Shown piece by piece: positions 24,317 through 34,223 of a DNA stretch of 39,409 bases. Source of the DNA: Candidatus Dependentiae bacterium (lineage in GTDB: Bacteria > Babelota > Babeliae > Babelales > GCA-2401785). The notes beneath the pieces were generated by a model. It had not been told where the DNA came from, did no database searches, and worked only from the letters and a program-made list of their open reading frames with translations. The position numbers and the translations under genes are program-made. The DNA is taken from assembly GCA_016871815.1 (NCBI GenBank), contig VHBT01000001.1:75925-115333 (forward strand), given 5' to 3'. Within the stretch, counting starts at the first letter, position 1. Each line of letters starts with the position of its first letter.

Positions 24317-25507
24317 TTATGAAATAATTTTACCAACAACACCAGCACCGATTGTTCTTCCACCCTCACGAATAGCGAACTTCAATTCTGCTTCCATGGC
24401 AACTGAACTTACAAGTTCAACTGTTACAATAAGGTTATCCCCAGGCATGACCATTTCACGGCCAGCAGGCAAGGTAATAATCCCTGTAACGTCAGTTGTT
24501 CTGAAATAAAACTGAGGACGGTATCCTGAGAAGAATGGACTGTGACGACCACCTTCTTCTTTGGAAAGAACAAAAATTTGTGCTTCAAACTTTTTATGAG
24601 CCTTGATCGAACCAGGCGCAGCAAGAACTTGTCCACGCTCAACTTCATCTTTTTTGATACCACGAAGAAGCGCACCAATGTTATCACCAGGAATAGATTC
24701 ATTCATTTCCTTGTTAAACATCTCAATCCCGGTAACTGTTGTTTTTTTAGTATCAACAAAACCAACGATTTCAACTTCAGCACCAAGCTTAAGAATACCG
24801 GACTCCACACGGCCAGTAACAACTGTTCCACGACCAGGAATAGAGAAAACGTCTTCAACCGGCATCAAGAAAGGCTTTTCTGTTGGACGAGCTGGAATTG
24901 GAATGTAAGTATCAAGCGCTTCAACAAGTCTTTCGATTGCCTTAACACCAATATCACTTTGCTCACCAGCGAGAGCCTTGGTTGCAGATCCACGAATAAA
25001 TGGAATCTTGTCACCAGGGAAGCCCCACTTGCTCAACAATTCACGAACTTCTTCTTCAACAAGGTCAACCATTTCAGCATCATCAACCATGTCTACTTTG
25101 TTCAAGAACACAACCATCGCCGGAACACCAACCTGCTTTGCAAGCAAGATATGTTCACGAGTTTGAGGCATCGGTCCATCTGCAGCGGAAACAACCAAAA
25201 TCGCTCCGTCCATCTGAGCCGCACCGGTGATCATGTTTTTAACATAGTCAGCGTGACCAGGACAGTCAACGTGCGCATAGTGGCGATTTGCTGATTCATA
25301 CTCAACGTGCGAAGCAGCGATCGTAATACCACGTTCACGTTCTTCTGGCGCATTATCGATACTGTCAAATGCTCTTTTTTCAGCCAAACCCTTAGATGCC
25401 AACACTGTCGTGATAGCAGCTGTCAACGAAGTTTTACCATGATCAACGTGACCAATTGTTCCCACGTTAAGATGGGGTTTCGTTCTATTAAATACTCCCT
25501 TTGCCAT
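24317..25507 (-). CDS. tuf: Elongation factor Tu
   Basis: EF-Tu carries aminoacyl-tRNA to the ribosome as a GTP complex. From the ATG at 25507 (AAAGGG five bases upstream) it has 396 residues. G1 is GHVDHGKT, G2 is within [13 protein letters not shown]3 is [12 protein letters not shown]4 is NKVD and G5 is GSATKAL. Domain II has [11 protein letters not shown] and domain III ends [11 protein letters not shown]. The switch I tip IAASH differs from the common INTSH or IATAH. Only one tuf is in this window, in the str position between fusA and rpsJ. Confidence 0.99.
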   Translation of the reverse strand: MAKGVFNRTKPHLNVGTIGHVDHGKTSLTAAITTVLASKGLAEKRAFDSIDNAPEERERGITIAASHVEYESANRHYAHVDCPGHADYVKNMITGAAQMDGAILVVSAADGPMPQTREHILLAKQVGVPAMVVFLNKVDMVDDAEMVDLVEEEVRELLSKWGFPGDKIPFIRGSATKALAGEQSDIGVKAIERLVEALDTYIPIPARPTEKPFLMPVEDVFSIPGRGTVVTGRVESGILKLGAEVEIVGFVDTKKTTVTGIEMFNKEMNESIPGDNIGALLRGIKKDEVERGQVLAAPGSIKAHKKFEAQIFVLSKEEGGRHSPFFSGYRPQFYFRTTDVTGIITLPAGREMVMPGDNLIVTVELVSSVAMEAELKFAIREGGRTIGAGVVGKIIS

Positions 25508-25543
25508 CATCACCCTTTCAATAAATGAAATTTATACCAATTT

Positions 25544-27616
25544 TTAAGATTTTTTACTTGCTATTGCGTCTTGAACAGCTTGTGGAACCTCTCTGTATTC
25601 ACAGAATTCCATGCTTGCACTTGCACGCCCTTGCGTCATAGAACGCAATGATGTTGTATATCCAAACATTTCTGCCAAAGGAACTTCAGCAAGAACAACT
25701 TGAACACCAAAACGCTCATCGGCACCCATAACTCGACCACGACGAGACGAAAGATCTCCCATCACATCACCCATAAAATTCTCTGGGGTTGTAACTTCAA
25801 CCTTCATCACAGGTTCCAAAATTACAGGACTTGCCTTATTCATGCCGTCTTTCAACGCCATGGATGCAGCAATTTTGAAGGCCAACTCAGAAGAGTCAAC
25901 ATCATGATAAGAACCATCATACACTATTGCTTTAAGGTCGTCGACTGGATATCCACCAATAACCCCAGCGCCAATAGCTTCCTTCAAACCCTTTTCAATT
26001 GCAGGGATATATTCTTTTGGAATTGTTCCACCAACAACTTTACTTTCAAAAACAAACCCTGAACCTCGCTCAAGGGGCTCAAGCTCAAGCATGACGTGAC
26101 CATATTGACCACGGCCACCAGATTGACGAATAAACTTTCCTTCAGCCTTAACAGCCTTACGAATCGTTTCTTTGTACGCAACCTGAGGCTTTCCTTGAAC
26201 AACCTCAACCTTATGATCTCGGCGAAGAATATCAACCTTAATCTCAAGGTGAAGTTCACCCATACCTGCAATAATTGTTTGATTTGTTTCTGGATCAAAA
26301 CTGAATTTAAACGAAGGATCTTCTTGTGCAAGCTTTTTAAGCGCAAGCGTCATTTTTTCATAATCAGCTTTTGTTTTTGGCTCAACAGCCGCAGTCACAA
26401 CAGCTAACGGAACAACGATCGACTCGAGCAACACTGGATTTTTTTCATCACACAGCGTATCACCAGTTGTAACATCCTTTAAGCCAACAACACCGACGAT
26501 GTCCCCTGCATAGGCAACTTTAATTTCTTCTCGCTTATTTGCATGCAATCGCAACAATCGACTAACACGCTCACGCTTACCAGTTGTAGAATTGAACACA
26601 TACGAACCCGACTCAAGCGAACCAGAATAAATTCGTGTAAAAGTCAAAGAACCAATAAACGGATCGATTGTGATTTTAAATGCTAATGCAGCAAATGAAC
26701 CGTCAACATCTGATGGGCGATCTGTTTCTGCACCTGTATCAGGAACCGTTCCCTTAATCGCTGGACGATCAAGAGGCGATGGCAAATAATCAACAACCGC
26801 ATCAAGAAGAAGCTGAACACCCTTGTTTTTAAAGGCTGTTCCACAAAAGACCGGAGTCACTTTTTGCTGAAGAACACCAACTCGAAGAGCTTTTTTAACA
26901 GCATCAACTGAAACTTCTTCCCCAGCCAAATAAGCCGCAGCAAGATCATCATCAAAATCGCATGCGCGCTCAACAATCGCATCATACGCCTTGTTTACTT
27001 GATCAACATACTCTTCTGTTAACGGACGCCACTCAACAATAGAACCATTATCAACGGCAGGAAAATAAGCCATACGACGAGTTAAAACGTCAATTACACC
27101 TTCAAAGTTTTCTGATTCACCCAAAGGAATTTGCATCGCCAAAGCATTTGCTCGCAACTTTAAGTTCATGTCGGCAACAACAGAAAAATAGTTTCCACCA
27201 ACTCGATCAAGTTTATTTACAAATGCAATTCGAGGAACGCCGTAGTGAGTTGCTTGATGCCAAACGGTTTCAGACTGAGGCTGAACACGACCAACACCAC
27301 AAAAAACAGCTACCGCTCCGTCCAAAACCCTTAAAGAACGACCAACTTCAATCGTAAAGTCAACGTGTCCAGGAGTATCAATGATGTTAATCGTATGATC
27401 GCCCCATGAACAGGTTGTTGCAGCAGATTGAATGGTAATTCCACGCTCACGCTCTTGCTCCATGAAATCCATGGTAGCCGCACCTTCGTGAACTTCACCA
27501 ATCTTATGAGAAACCCCAGTATAAAAAAGGACACGCTCAGTAACAGTAGTTTTACCTGCGTCAATGTGCGCCATAATCCCTATATTGCGGTATTTTTTTA
27601 AATCAGAATTCTTCAT
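25544..27616 (-). CDS. fusA: Elongation factor G
   Basis: EF-G drives translocation and, with RRF, ribosome recycling. The start is taken at the ATG at 27616 ([21 protein letters not shown]), which has a G-rich GGGGTGGG just upstream; the TTG at 27631 would overlap rpsG. The 690-residue protein has G1 [22 protein letters not shown]3 DTPGHVDF, G4 NKLD, and the domain IV region with [15 protein letters not shown] and [22 protein letters not shown]. Closing domain V has [11 protein letters not shown] and [15 protein letters not shown]. Confidence 0.98.
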   Translation of the reverse strand: MKNSDLKKYRNIGIMAHIDAGKTTVTERVLFYTGVSHKIGEVHEGAATMDFMEQERERGITIQSAATTCSWGDHTINIIDTPGHVDFTIEVGRSLRVLDGAVAVFCGVGRVQPQSETVWHQATHYGVPRIAFVNKLDRVGGNYFSVVADMNLKLRANALAMQIPLGESENFEGVIDVLTRRMAYFPAVDNGSIVEWRPLTEEYVDQVNKAYDAIVERACDFDDDLAAAYLAGEEVSVDAVKKALRVGVLQQKVTPVFCGTAFKNKGVQLLLDAVVDYLPSPLDRPAIKGTVPDTGAETDRPSDVDGSFAALAFKITIDPFIGSLTFTRIYSGSLESGSYVFNSTTGKRERVSRLLRLHANKREEIKVAYAGDIVGVVGLKDVTTGDTLCDEKNPVLLESIVVPLAVVTAAVEPKTKADYEKMTLALKKLAQEDPSFKFSFDPETNQTIIAGMGELHLEIKVDILRRDHKVEVVQGKPQVAYKETIRKAVKAEGKFIRQSGGRGQYGHVMLELEPLERGSGFVFESKVVGGTIPKEYIPAIEKGLKEAIGAGVIGGYPVDDLKAIVYDGSYHDVDSSELAFKIAASMALKDGMNKASPVILEPVMKVEVTTPENFMGDVMGDLSSRRGRVMGADERFGVQVVLAEVPLAEMFGYTTSLRSMTQGRASASMEFCEYREVPQAVQDAIASKKS

Positions 27617-27624
27617 ACCCACCC

Positions 27625-28104
27625 CTACCAAGCGTAATGTGAGTAAGCGCGATTAGCTTCCGCCATTCTATGAACGTCCGCCTTCTTTTTCGCAGCTCCA
27701 CCACGATTTTCAAGCGCTTCAAGGAATTCAGCACCAAGTCTCAAGCCCATCGTTTTGTCTGAGCGCTTTGCTGCAGACTCGATAAGCCATCGAAACGCCA
27801 ATGCACGAGAACGTGATGGTCGAACTTCATCAGGAACCTGATAAACGCTACCACCAACACGACGAGACTTAACTTCAACCGTTGGGCTTACGTTAATCAA
27901 AACTTTTTCAAACATTTCATGAGCTGCTTCTTCGCTTCCTGCCTTTTTAACAAGAACATCCATAGCATCATAAACGATTTTGCGAGCAACATCTTTTTTG
28001 CCGCGTTCCATAACAACATTAATCAATTTTGCAATTGTTGCAGAATTAAATCTAAGGTCAGGGGTAATTTCTCTTACAAAATCAACGGATCTACGTCTTG
28101 GCAT
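27625..28104 (-). CDS. rpsG: 30S ribosomal protein S7
   Basis: S7 organises the 16S 3' domain and contacts E-site tRNA. The 159-residue protein has [13 protein letters not shown], the conserved [43 protein letters not shown] and [14 protein letters not shown]. Its ATG shares one base with the rpsL stop (TAATG). Confidence 0.98.
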   Translation of the reverse strand: MPRRRSVDFVREITPDLRFNSATIAKLINVVMERGKKDVARKIVYDAMDVLVKKAGSEEAAHEMFEKVLINVSPTVEVKSRRVGGSVYQVPDEVRPSRSRALAFRWLIESAAKRSDKTMGLRLGAEFLEALENRGGAAKKKADVHRMAEANRAYSHYAW

Positions 28105-28487
28105 TATTTAGCTCCTGCTTTAGGTCTCTTTGTTCCATACAATGAACGACCTTGCTTTCTATTCTTTACTCCGGCTGTATCAAGCGTACCACGCACAATA
28201 TGATACTTTACCCCTGGCAAATCGGGAACCCGACCACCACGAACAAGCACCACCGAGTGCTCCTGCAAGCTATGGCCTTCACCACCAATATACGCCGTAA
28301 TTTCTCTACCTGTGGTCAATTTCACACGGGCAACCTTACGTAACGCAGAGTTTGGTTTTTTAGGAGTAACGGTATACACACGGGTACACACGCCACGACG
28401 CTGCGGACACTCACTAAGCGCTGGAGACTTAGTTTTTTTAATTACATCTTCTCGCTCTTTGCGAGACAACTGACTTATTGTTGGCAT
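28104..28487 (-). CDS. rpsL: 30S ribosomal protein S12
   Basis: S12 sits at the decoding centre. From the ATG at 28487 (MPTISQL) it has 127 residues; a GTG four codons upstream is an unlikely alternative. The decoding loops [18 protein letters not shown] and [25 protein letters not shown] are present, with Lys at the classical streptomycin position (PKKPNS). The usual PGEGHNLQEH reads [10 protein letters not shown]. It is the first gene of the supercluster. Confidence 0.98.
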   Translation of the reverse strand: MPTISQLSRKEREDVIKKTKSPALSECPQRRGVCTRVYTVTPKKPNSALRKVARVKLTTGREITAYIGGEGHSLQEHSVVLVRGGRVPDLPGVKYHIVRGTLDTAGVKNRKQGRSLYGTKRPKAGAK

Positions 28488-28622
28488 ACAATCACACACC
28501 TAACGAAATATACAAAACACCCCTCAAGCACAAAGAAATCTTCACATTAAATCACTTTCAGCATACTATGCACACAGAGGAAGCAATATGGTATATTCTC
28601 TTTACCCTAGGAAAACACTTTA

Positions 28623-28650
28623 ATTCTAACTCGATCATTATTTTTTTCAA
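28623..28650 (-). promoter_or_regulatory. Putative main promoter of the ribosomal-protein supercluster
   Basis: On the minus strand TTGAAA (28645-28650) and TAGAAT (28623-28628), each matching the consensus in five of six positions, are separated by 16 bp. Transcription would start near 28616, leaving a leader of about 130 bases before rpsL. The rest of this divergent region shows no clear promoter for rseP on the plus strand. Confidence 0.5.
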
Positions 28651-28726
28651 GCAACGCAATAATCAAAAAAGCTTAATCTCATTAGAGAAAAGCAAAACAT
28701 AAGCTCAAAAAAAAGGACTTTTTATC

Positions 28727-29857
28727 ATGTTTGAATTCACACTTTTTTATAAATTACTCAATACCGTTCAGCCCCTTCTAACCTCACTTATTTCATTTTT
28801 TTCGATTATCACAGTACACGAATTTGGCCACTTTATTTTTTGCAAATTATTCGGAGTAAAAACACCTACTTTTTCTATCGGAGCAGGACCAATTTTATTT
28901 AAAAAAAAATGGTGGGATACTGACTTTTGCTTCTCTCTTCTTCCAATTGGCGGCTTTGTTGAAATTGGAGGTCTTGAAGAACCTGGACAAGGATCACAAC
29001 TCCTTGCCAATGACACCAGCCCAGAATCGTTTACCTCAAAGCCATACTGGCAAAAAATGCTCATTCTCTCCGGTGGAATCATTTTTAATATTATTTTCGC
29101 CCTTATCATCTACACAGGATTATTCACGTCTGGAATGCCCAAAAATAAAATTTTGGACCTTACCGTTAACTCTGTAGTAGAAAATGGGGCTTCTGATCGC
29201 GCAGGACTTCAACCAGGAGACATTATTGTCGGCATCAACAATAAACTTTTTTCTGAAATAGAAACCGGCTTTTCACCTGCAGATCTTGGAAACAAAATAA
29301 ACTCAGCAACCGAAGAACCAATAACATTTCTTGTTACCAGAAAATCAGAAAAAATAACCATTTCCATACATCCATCTCGAGAGAACCCAGAAAATTCAAC
29401 ATCTCCGCTTTCTATTCAAGCTGTTCTATCATCTAACATGGCCTACGCTGAAATGCCAAAAACAACAATAAAGCAAGCTTTTTTGCTTGCCGTATCTACT
29501 ATTTACACACAAATAAGTGATTCATTTGCTACATTCAAAAGACTTTTTGAACAAAGGACAATTAAAGGAATTGGCGGACCTGTAATGATCATTTCACAAC
29601 TCTTTAAAACAGCTCGCACAAATATCAAATTGACGCTCCTTTTTACTGGTATCATCAATATCAGCCTTGCTACAATTAATGTTCTTCCCCTCGGAGCCCT
29701 TGACGGGGGCCAAATCGCATTTACAACAATCGAAGCTATCACCAGAAGAAAGTTAAGCAACACTTTTAAAATTGGTGTCAATATTGTTTCGCTTGTATTC
29801 TTTGGACTATTGCTGGCTTATCTAACATTTAAAGATGTTTTAGCTCTCTTCAATTAA
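28727..29857 (+). CDS. rseP: Site-2 zinc protease RseP (M50 family)
   Basis: An intramembrane protease that cleaves membrane-anchored regulators such as anti-sigma factors, and remnant signal peptides. The zinc motif HEFGH (31-35) lies in the first transmembrane helix and the third ligand is in NVLPLGALDGGQ (Asp326). A single PDZ domain spans about 143-210 (VNSVVENGASDRAGLQPGDII), and four hydrophobic helices are visible. At 376 residues it belongs to the shorter one-PDZ type; Escherichia coli RseP has two PDZ domains and about 450 residues. AAGGA lies nine bases before the ATG. It is divergent from rpsL and ends at a strong terminator. Confidence 0.95.
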   Translation: MFEFTLFYKLLNTVQPLLTSLISFFSIITVHEFGHFIFCKLFGVKTPTFSIGAGPILFKKKWWDTDFCFSLLPIGGFVEIGGLEEPGQGSQLLANDTSPESFTSKPYWQKMLILSGGIIFNIIFALIIYTGLFTSGMPKNKILDLTVNSVVENGASDRAGLQPGDIIVGINNKLFSEIETGFSPADLGNKINSATEEPITFLVTRKSEKITISIHPSRENPENSTSPLSIQAVLSSNMAYAEMPKTTIKQAFLLAVSTIYTQISDSFATFKRLFEQRTIKGIGGPVMIISQLFKTARTNIKLTLLFTGIINISLATINVLPLGALDGGQIAFTTIEAITRRKLSNTFKIGVNIVSLVFFGLLLAYLTFKDVLALFN

Positions 29858-29870
29858 AAAGCTACCCAAT

Positions 29871-29905
29871 AAAAAGAGGCCCATGTAAAACATGGGCCTC
29901 TTTTT
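29871..29905. terminator. Bidirectional rho-independent terminator between rseP and rplM
   Basis: A perfect 15-bp stem (29871-29885 with 29891-29905) with a five-base loop. It has A5 on the left and T6 on the right, so it can end transcripts from both rseP (plus) and rplM (minus). The GC-rich core is GAGGCCCATG. Confidence 0.92.
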
Positions 29906-29925
29906 TAATTTGATATGTACAAATA

Positions 29926-30354
29926 TTATTTTGTACCAACTTGTGCAATATGAGGGTGCTCACCACCAACATAAACACGAAGCTTTGAAAGAACTTGGTC
30001 GCTCAATTTATTTTTTGGCAACATTCCCTTCACAGCCTTATAAACAAGATCAGTTGGTCTTTTTGCAAGTACTTGACGAGCTGTCTCAACCTTCAAGCCG
30101 CTCTTATAGCCGGAGTAACGAGAATATGTCTTACCTTCCCATTTATTTCCAGTAAGATCAACAGCTTCACAGTCAGTTACAACAACATAATCACCACTAT
30201 CGGTATGCGCTGTAAATTCTGGTTTCCCTTTGCCTCTCAACAAATCAGCAATCTCTGTTGCCAATCTCCCTAAGACCTTGCCCTTAGCACTCAAAACATG
30301 CCAACGTGGGGCACGATCTTCTTTGTGCAAAAAAAATGCTTTATTCATATCCAT
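29926..30354 (-). CDS. rplM: 50S ribosomal protein L13
   Basis: L13 is an early 23S binder. From the ATG at 30354 (AAGGA eight bases upstream) it has 142 residues, with WHVLSAKGKVLGRLATEIADLLRGK, HTDSGDYVVVTDCEAVDLTGNK, AVKGMLPKNKL and LRVYVGGEHPHIAQ. Upstream in-frame codons reach 30402 but show no L13 features. In most bacteria rpsI (S9) follows directly; here a terminator follows, so S9 must be encoded elsewhere. Confidence 0.97.
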   Translation of the reverse strand: MDMNKAFFLHKEDRAPRWHVLSAKGKVLGRLATEIADLLRGKGKPEFTAHTDSGDYVVVTDCEAVDLTGNKWEGKTYSRYSGYKSGLKVETARQVLAKRPTDLVYKAVKGMLPKNKLSDQVLSKLRVYVGGEHPHIAQVGTK

Positions 30355-30381
30355 GCAATTATTCCTTAAAACATACAGTGC

Positions 30382-30451
30382 GCCGCGACTTTTACAGCGC
30401 AATAAAATTCTACTTCAGATATATACTAAAAAATATTCCTAAAAAGTCGGC
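30382..30451 (-). other. Possible leader stem upstream of rplM
   Basis: In the 122-bp pepP-rplM gap the minus strand has GCCGACTTTTTA (30440-30451) that can pair with TAAAAGTCGCGGC (30382-30394), leaving a two-base bulge and a loop of about 45 bases. This could be an mRNA leader fold or a processing site. The evidence is only complementarity. Confidence 0.3.
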
Positions 30452-30476
30452 ATTTAATAATGGTAATCAAAACAAT

Positions 30477-31772
30477 TTATTCGGTCAAATTAAAACCCTG
30501 CACTTTTTCAGCCAAAAGGGCTTCGATATCATCTGCTTCTTTTGGCAAATCCTCACTGAGACAAATAAGTCCATCATCAGCAAGCACATAATCATCTTCA
30601 ATTCGAATCCCTAACCGTTCTTCTGGAAAATACAATCCTGGCTCTAATGTAAAAGCATCTCCCGAACAAAGAGGCACGGAATAATCTCCAACGTCATGAA
30701 CATCCAAACCCAAATAATGCCCTATTGAATGAGTAAAATATTTTTCAACGCCAGCATCTTTAAACATTTTAACAGCCAAATGATGAAGCGAAAGATCCGG
30801 AAAATCCGCATTTCTTAAAAACATTCCAGGCTTTACTAACAGCTCCAAAGTCTTTTGAACCCTTAAAACAAGCTCATAGATTTCTTTTTGTCGTGGAGTA
30901 AACATTCCAGAAACAGGATATGTACGAGTAACATCTGCACAATACATGCGATACTCAGCGCCACAGTCAATCACGACCAAGTCACCATCCATTAATTGAG
31001 AACCACCCTGAGTATAATGCAACCTTGTTGAGTTTAGTCCCGAGCCAACAATCGTTGGAAATGCTGGCCGCTCAGCCCCAGACAATGCAAAAACGGACTC
31101 AACACCAGCCCGCAACTCATACTCAAAGGCTCCTGATTTTATAGCTTTTGCAACGAATTTATGAGCAGCAATAGTAACTTGCGCAGCATCATACATTAAC
31201 GCAATTTCAGAAACAGACTTTTCTCTTCGTAGCTCATGCAACAACGGAGAAACATCTCGAACTTCTTTATATGAAATTCCAAATGTATCAACAACCATAC
31301 TCAAGAGCTCTGACTGTGTTTTATAATGCCCTCCAGAAACATCATGCAACACGAATAAAGATCCTCCTGTATTAAGCCAAAGCGCAAGATCTTCCCCTAA
31401 AATTTTATAATTTTCAGCCTTAAAAACACCTGAAATGCTATATCCTTTAATAGCATCCCCAAGATATTTTACCTCAGGAAAACCAAGTTCTTCCGGATTA
31501 AAACGAACACCAGTCCAAGACTCTCGATCTATCGAATACGCAGGCCGATATAAAACCTGGCGCCCATCAGAATATATTACCACCGCAATCGCAGGCTCAT
31601 GAATTCCTGTTAAATAAAAAAAGGAACTTTCAGATCTAAATCGCTCTTTATGATTTTCGTAATCATTTACCAACACCAAGGCCCACGGAGCTAATGGATC
31701 TTGCAGGGTCTTTTTTATGACCTGCAACAATCGCTCTCTATTACCGCGTGACCACTCTACTAATGACTTCAT
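30477..31772 (-). CDS. pepP: Xaa-Pro aminopeptidase (M24B, PepP-like)
   Basis: It removes N-terminal residues that precede proline, with two manganese-type metals. The start is set at the ATG at 31772, with GGAGAG four bases upstream, giving 431 residues; the earlier frame (to 31826) is not supported. An N-terminal creatinase-like domain is followed by the pita-bread domain. Ligands are the two Asp in VVIDCGAEYRMYCADVTRTYP, His in HSIGHYLGLDVHDVGD, Glu in TLEPGLYF and Glu in GIRIEDDYVL. It lies between recR and rplM. Confidence 0.94.
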   Translation of the reverse strand: MKSLVEWSRGNRERLLQVIKKTLQDPLAPWALVLVNDYENHKERFRSESSFFYLTGIHEPAIAVVIYSDGRQVLYRPAYSIDRESWTGVRFNPEELGFPEVKYLGDAIKGYSISGVFKAENYKILGEDLALWLNTGGSLFVLHDVSGGHYKTQSELLSMVVDTFGISYKEVRDVSPLLHELRREKSVSEIALMYDAAQVTIAAHKFVAKAIKSGAFEYELRAGVESVFALSGAERPAFPTIVGSGLNSTRLHYTQGGSQLMDGDLVVIDCGAEYRMYCADVTRTYPVSGMFTPRQKEIYELVLRVQKTLELLVKPGMFLRNADFPDLSLHHLAVKMFKDAGVEKYFTHSIGHYLGLDVHDVGDYSVPLCSGDAFTLEPGLYFPEERLGIRIEDDYVLADDGLICLSEDLPKEADDIEALLAEKVQGFNLTE

Positions 31773-31855
31773 AAAGCTCTCCAATACGCATAATCTGCAT
31801 ATTACCAATAGCAGAACGTGTATCAAAATTCGTTTAATTTATCTATATCTTAGGA

Positions 31856-32455
31856 TTAATAAGGTCGACGACCGACATACGCCTGATGAATGGTAACCTT
31901 ATCCATAAATTCAATTGAAGCACCTGTCGGTAAGCCACTTGCAAATTTTGACATAAAAATTTTTCCGGGCCCAACCAAAGATGCAATATATCCCGCAGTC
32001 GCTTCTCCCTCAGGGGTTGGATTTGTTGCAAAAATTAGTTCCTTAACTTCACCATCTAAACGCTTAAGTAGATGATCAATCGTCAAACTTGAAGGACCTA
32101 TTCCGTCAAGCGGACACAAAGCCCCACCCAACACATGATAAACCCCACGAAAAATCCCAATGCGCTCAATAGCTATCAAGTCATACCATTGCTCAACAAC
32201 ACACACGATTGATCTATCTCGAGAGCCATCCAAACAAATTTGACACGTATCTTTATTTTCGGTCCAATTTGAACAGACCAGACAGCGTCCAATATTTTTT
32301 CGCGCATCCAAAATAGCTGCACATAATTCCTCCGCCACAGACTCCTTGCTCGTCAAAACATACGATGCCAATTTATACGCATGTTTTGACGCCAAATAAG
32401 GAATTTTCTGCAACTGAGTAATTAGCTTTTTAAACGATGGCAGGGGATGATTCAT
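31856..32455 (-). CDS. recR: Recombination protein RecR
   Basis: RecR works with RecO (and RecF) to load RecA onto SSB-coated DNA. The 199-residue protein has a diverged helix-hairpin-helix (IPYLASKHAYKLASYVL), a zinc finger with Cys58, Cys61, Cys71 and Cys74, a Toprim domain (VCVVEQWYDLIAIER, YHVLGGALCPLDGIGP, ATNPTPEGEATAGYI) and the terminal ASGLPTGASIEFMDKVT motif with VGRR. It is 15 bp after yidC. dnaX, its usual neighbour, is absent. Confidence 0.96.
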   Translation of the reverse strand: MNHPLPSFKKLITQLQKIPYLASKHAYKLASYVLTSKESVAEELCAAILDARKNIGRCLVCSNWTENKDTCQICLDGSRDRSIVCVVEQWYDLIAIERIGIFRGVYHVLGGALCPLDGIGPSSLTIDHLLKRLDGEVKELIFATNPTPEGEATAGYIASLVGPGKIFMSKFASGLPTGASIEFMDKVTIHQAYVGRRPY

Positions 32456-32470
32456 CTCTCATTACAATCG

Positions 32471-34066
32471 CTAAATAACTACAGGAAATAAATATTTTAC
32501 CAAAAGCTCATCAACAATCATCAGCAAAGAATTTGTTGCAAGATAAATCAATACGCCTGCTGAAAAATTTATACCAACAAAAAAGAAAACTACCGGCAAC
32601 ACAATCTTCATAATAACCATTCCTGCGCCAAATAACTTCATCGATCGCTGATGATATACAAAGCCGGCAACAAGCAATAATGGTAAAATATAAAGCGGAT
32701 CTGGCGCACCTAAATTTTTAATCCACAACACAAATGGTGCGTGGTACAGCGCAAGAGAATTATTCATAATAGCTGAAAACGTGCTAAAGATTAAAAAGAA
32801 GATCAAGTTTGAAACCAAACCCCAAGCCCCTCCATTTCTTGCAACACCATGAGCATCATAAAATTTGGAAATCTCAGCCTCTCGCGAAACAAAATCATCT
32901 TTAAATTTTTGCTTAATTGCCTGCAATTCCAAAGAATAACGTGCTTCAAGCATCGAAGCCTTCAATGCTTCTCGCTTGGAAAAAATAAACAGTGGTAAGA
33001 AAAGAAGTTTAACCATTACCGTTAAGACAATAATAACTAATCCATAATTTCCCACGTACTCATACAAAAGCTCCATTAACCACAAAAAGAATTTTGCCAG
33101 CCAAGAGAAAAATCCAAGAGACAAAAATGATGTCAACTTTGAATCAACTTTCTCCATCTCCGCAACTGATTTTGGACCCACATACAAGCTTAACTTTACA
33201 TCAGCTTTTTCTGTTACTTTTGCACACTCCAAAATGGCAACCAATCCAGATCCTGTCACATCTTTTTTCTTAAGTTCACCAAGCCCAGCAACTCTTTTAA
33301 AGAACGCACGATTTACAAATCCAGGGCTATATTCAATCAACGCATGAATAAAATACTTATCTTCAACAGCAACAATCCGCGGAGCATCCCAATACGCCAA
33401 CAACTCATTTTTCCCAGACACATTTTTTTCAAGTCGTTGATCATCACCTCTTATTACAGCCCCTTCAACCTTATCCTTTTCAAGCTCTGCCAAAAGCGGC
33501 CCTGAAACAAAGACCCTTGGAGATAATGGCTGCACCTCGTTTTTTAAAGGCTCAAAAAGAATCGATAGATCAATTGAGTAAGAAGTATTACTTAAATGAA
33601 ATTTTTTAAAAATTCGCCATTCTTTGTTGCTTGTTTCTGTTGAAAAAACAAGCTCAACACCTGAAATCAAGTCATTCTGCGAAACAAGTTTATAGTTAAG
33701 AGGAGTTTTTTCCTCAAGCGCCAACAAAAACAACCCTTGATCTTTTTCGAACTGGCCGTGCTCATAGACTGTTTTTAACGGCTGCCCATCTTTACCCAAA
33801 TGTTTTTTATATACCTGATCAACGAGAATTGCACCTTCAAGCGAAAAAACATACTCGCATAGTGGCGTTTCAACCCATACTTGATTTTCTTCATCTGTGC
33901 GCTTGAACGGCTCGCATACAACATCTCTATTTAAAAAAGGAGCGATAACATCTTTTGCGGTATTTGATGGAAAAAACCACTGAAAACCCAGCATAAAAAG
34001 AAGTGACAACAGCACTGGCCAAGAGAAGACTGACTCCAAAAAGATACTTATTTTACTTTGACTCAT
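32471..34066 (-). CDS. yidC: Membrane protein insertase YidC
   Basis: YidC inserts and folds inner-membrane proteins, alone or with SecYEG. From the ATG at 34066 (AGGA five bases upstream) it has 531 residues. An N-terminal helix (FSWPVLLSLLFMLGFQWFF) is followed by a large periplasmic beta domain (about 45-300), then the five-helix insertase core (from about 335: LMELLYEYVGNYGLVIIVLTV, FLPLFIFSKREALKASML). The large periplasmic domain is the Gram-negative type. rnpA and rpmH, commonly adjacent, are not here. Confidence 0.95.
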   Translation of the reverse strand: MSQSKISIFLESVFSWPVLLSLLFMLGFQWFFPSNTAKDVIAPFLNRDVVCEPFKRTDEENQVWVETPLCEYVFSLEGAILVDQVYKKHLGKDGQPLKTVYEHGQFEKDQGLFLLALEEKTPLNYKLVSQNDLISGVELVFSTETSNKEWRIFKKFHLSNTSYSIDLSILFEPLKNEVQPLSPRVFVSGPLLAELEKDKVEGAVIRGDDQRLEKNVSGKNELLAYWDAPRIVAVEDKYFIHALIEYSPGFVNRAFFKRVAGLGELKKKDVTGSGLVAILECAKVTEKADVKLSLYVGPKSVAEMEKVDSKLTSFLSLGFFSWLAKFFLWLMELLYEYVGNYGLVIIVLTVMVKLLFLPLFIFSKREALKASMLEARYSLELQAIKQKFKDDFVSREAEISKFYDAHGVARNGGAWGLVSNLIFFLIFSTFSAIMNNSLALYHAPFVLWIKNLGAPDPLYILPLLLVAGFVYHQRSMKLFGAGMVIMKIVLPVVFFFVGINFSAGVLIYLATNSLLMIVDELLVKYLFPVVI

Positions 34067-34223
34067 ATTTTTCCTAATTATTTTATCAAACAAATATTTT
34101 TAAAACGTTATTAACCTTACCATAATATTTTTTTTTAACCACTCAAAAGACCTCAAAAAGAGCTTATAGTTTTAAAAAAATGCCTTACACTTATTTATTT
34201 AAAAGCTCTTTAACTCTTTTTTT

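Noticed and set aside
24542-25294. 250-codon plus-strand frame opposite tuf
   Set aside because: Long only because the codon bias of tuf leaves the opposite frame open; the translation has no domain.
28500-28726. rseP promoter on the plus strand
   Set aside because: Several AT-rich hexamers exist, but no pair with acceptable -35, -10 and spacing stood out.
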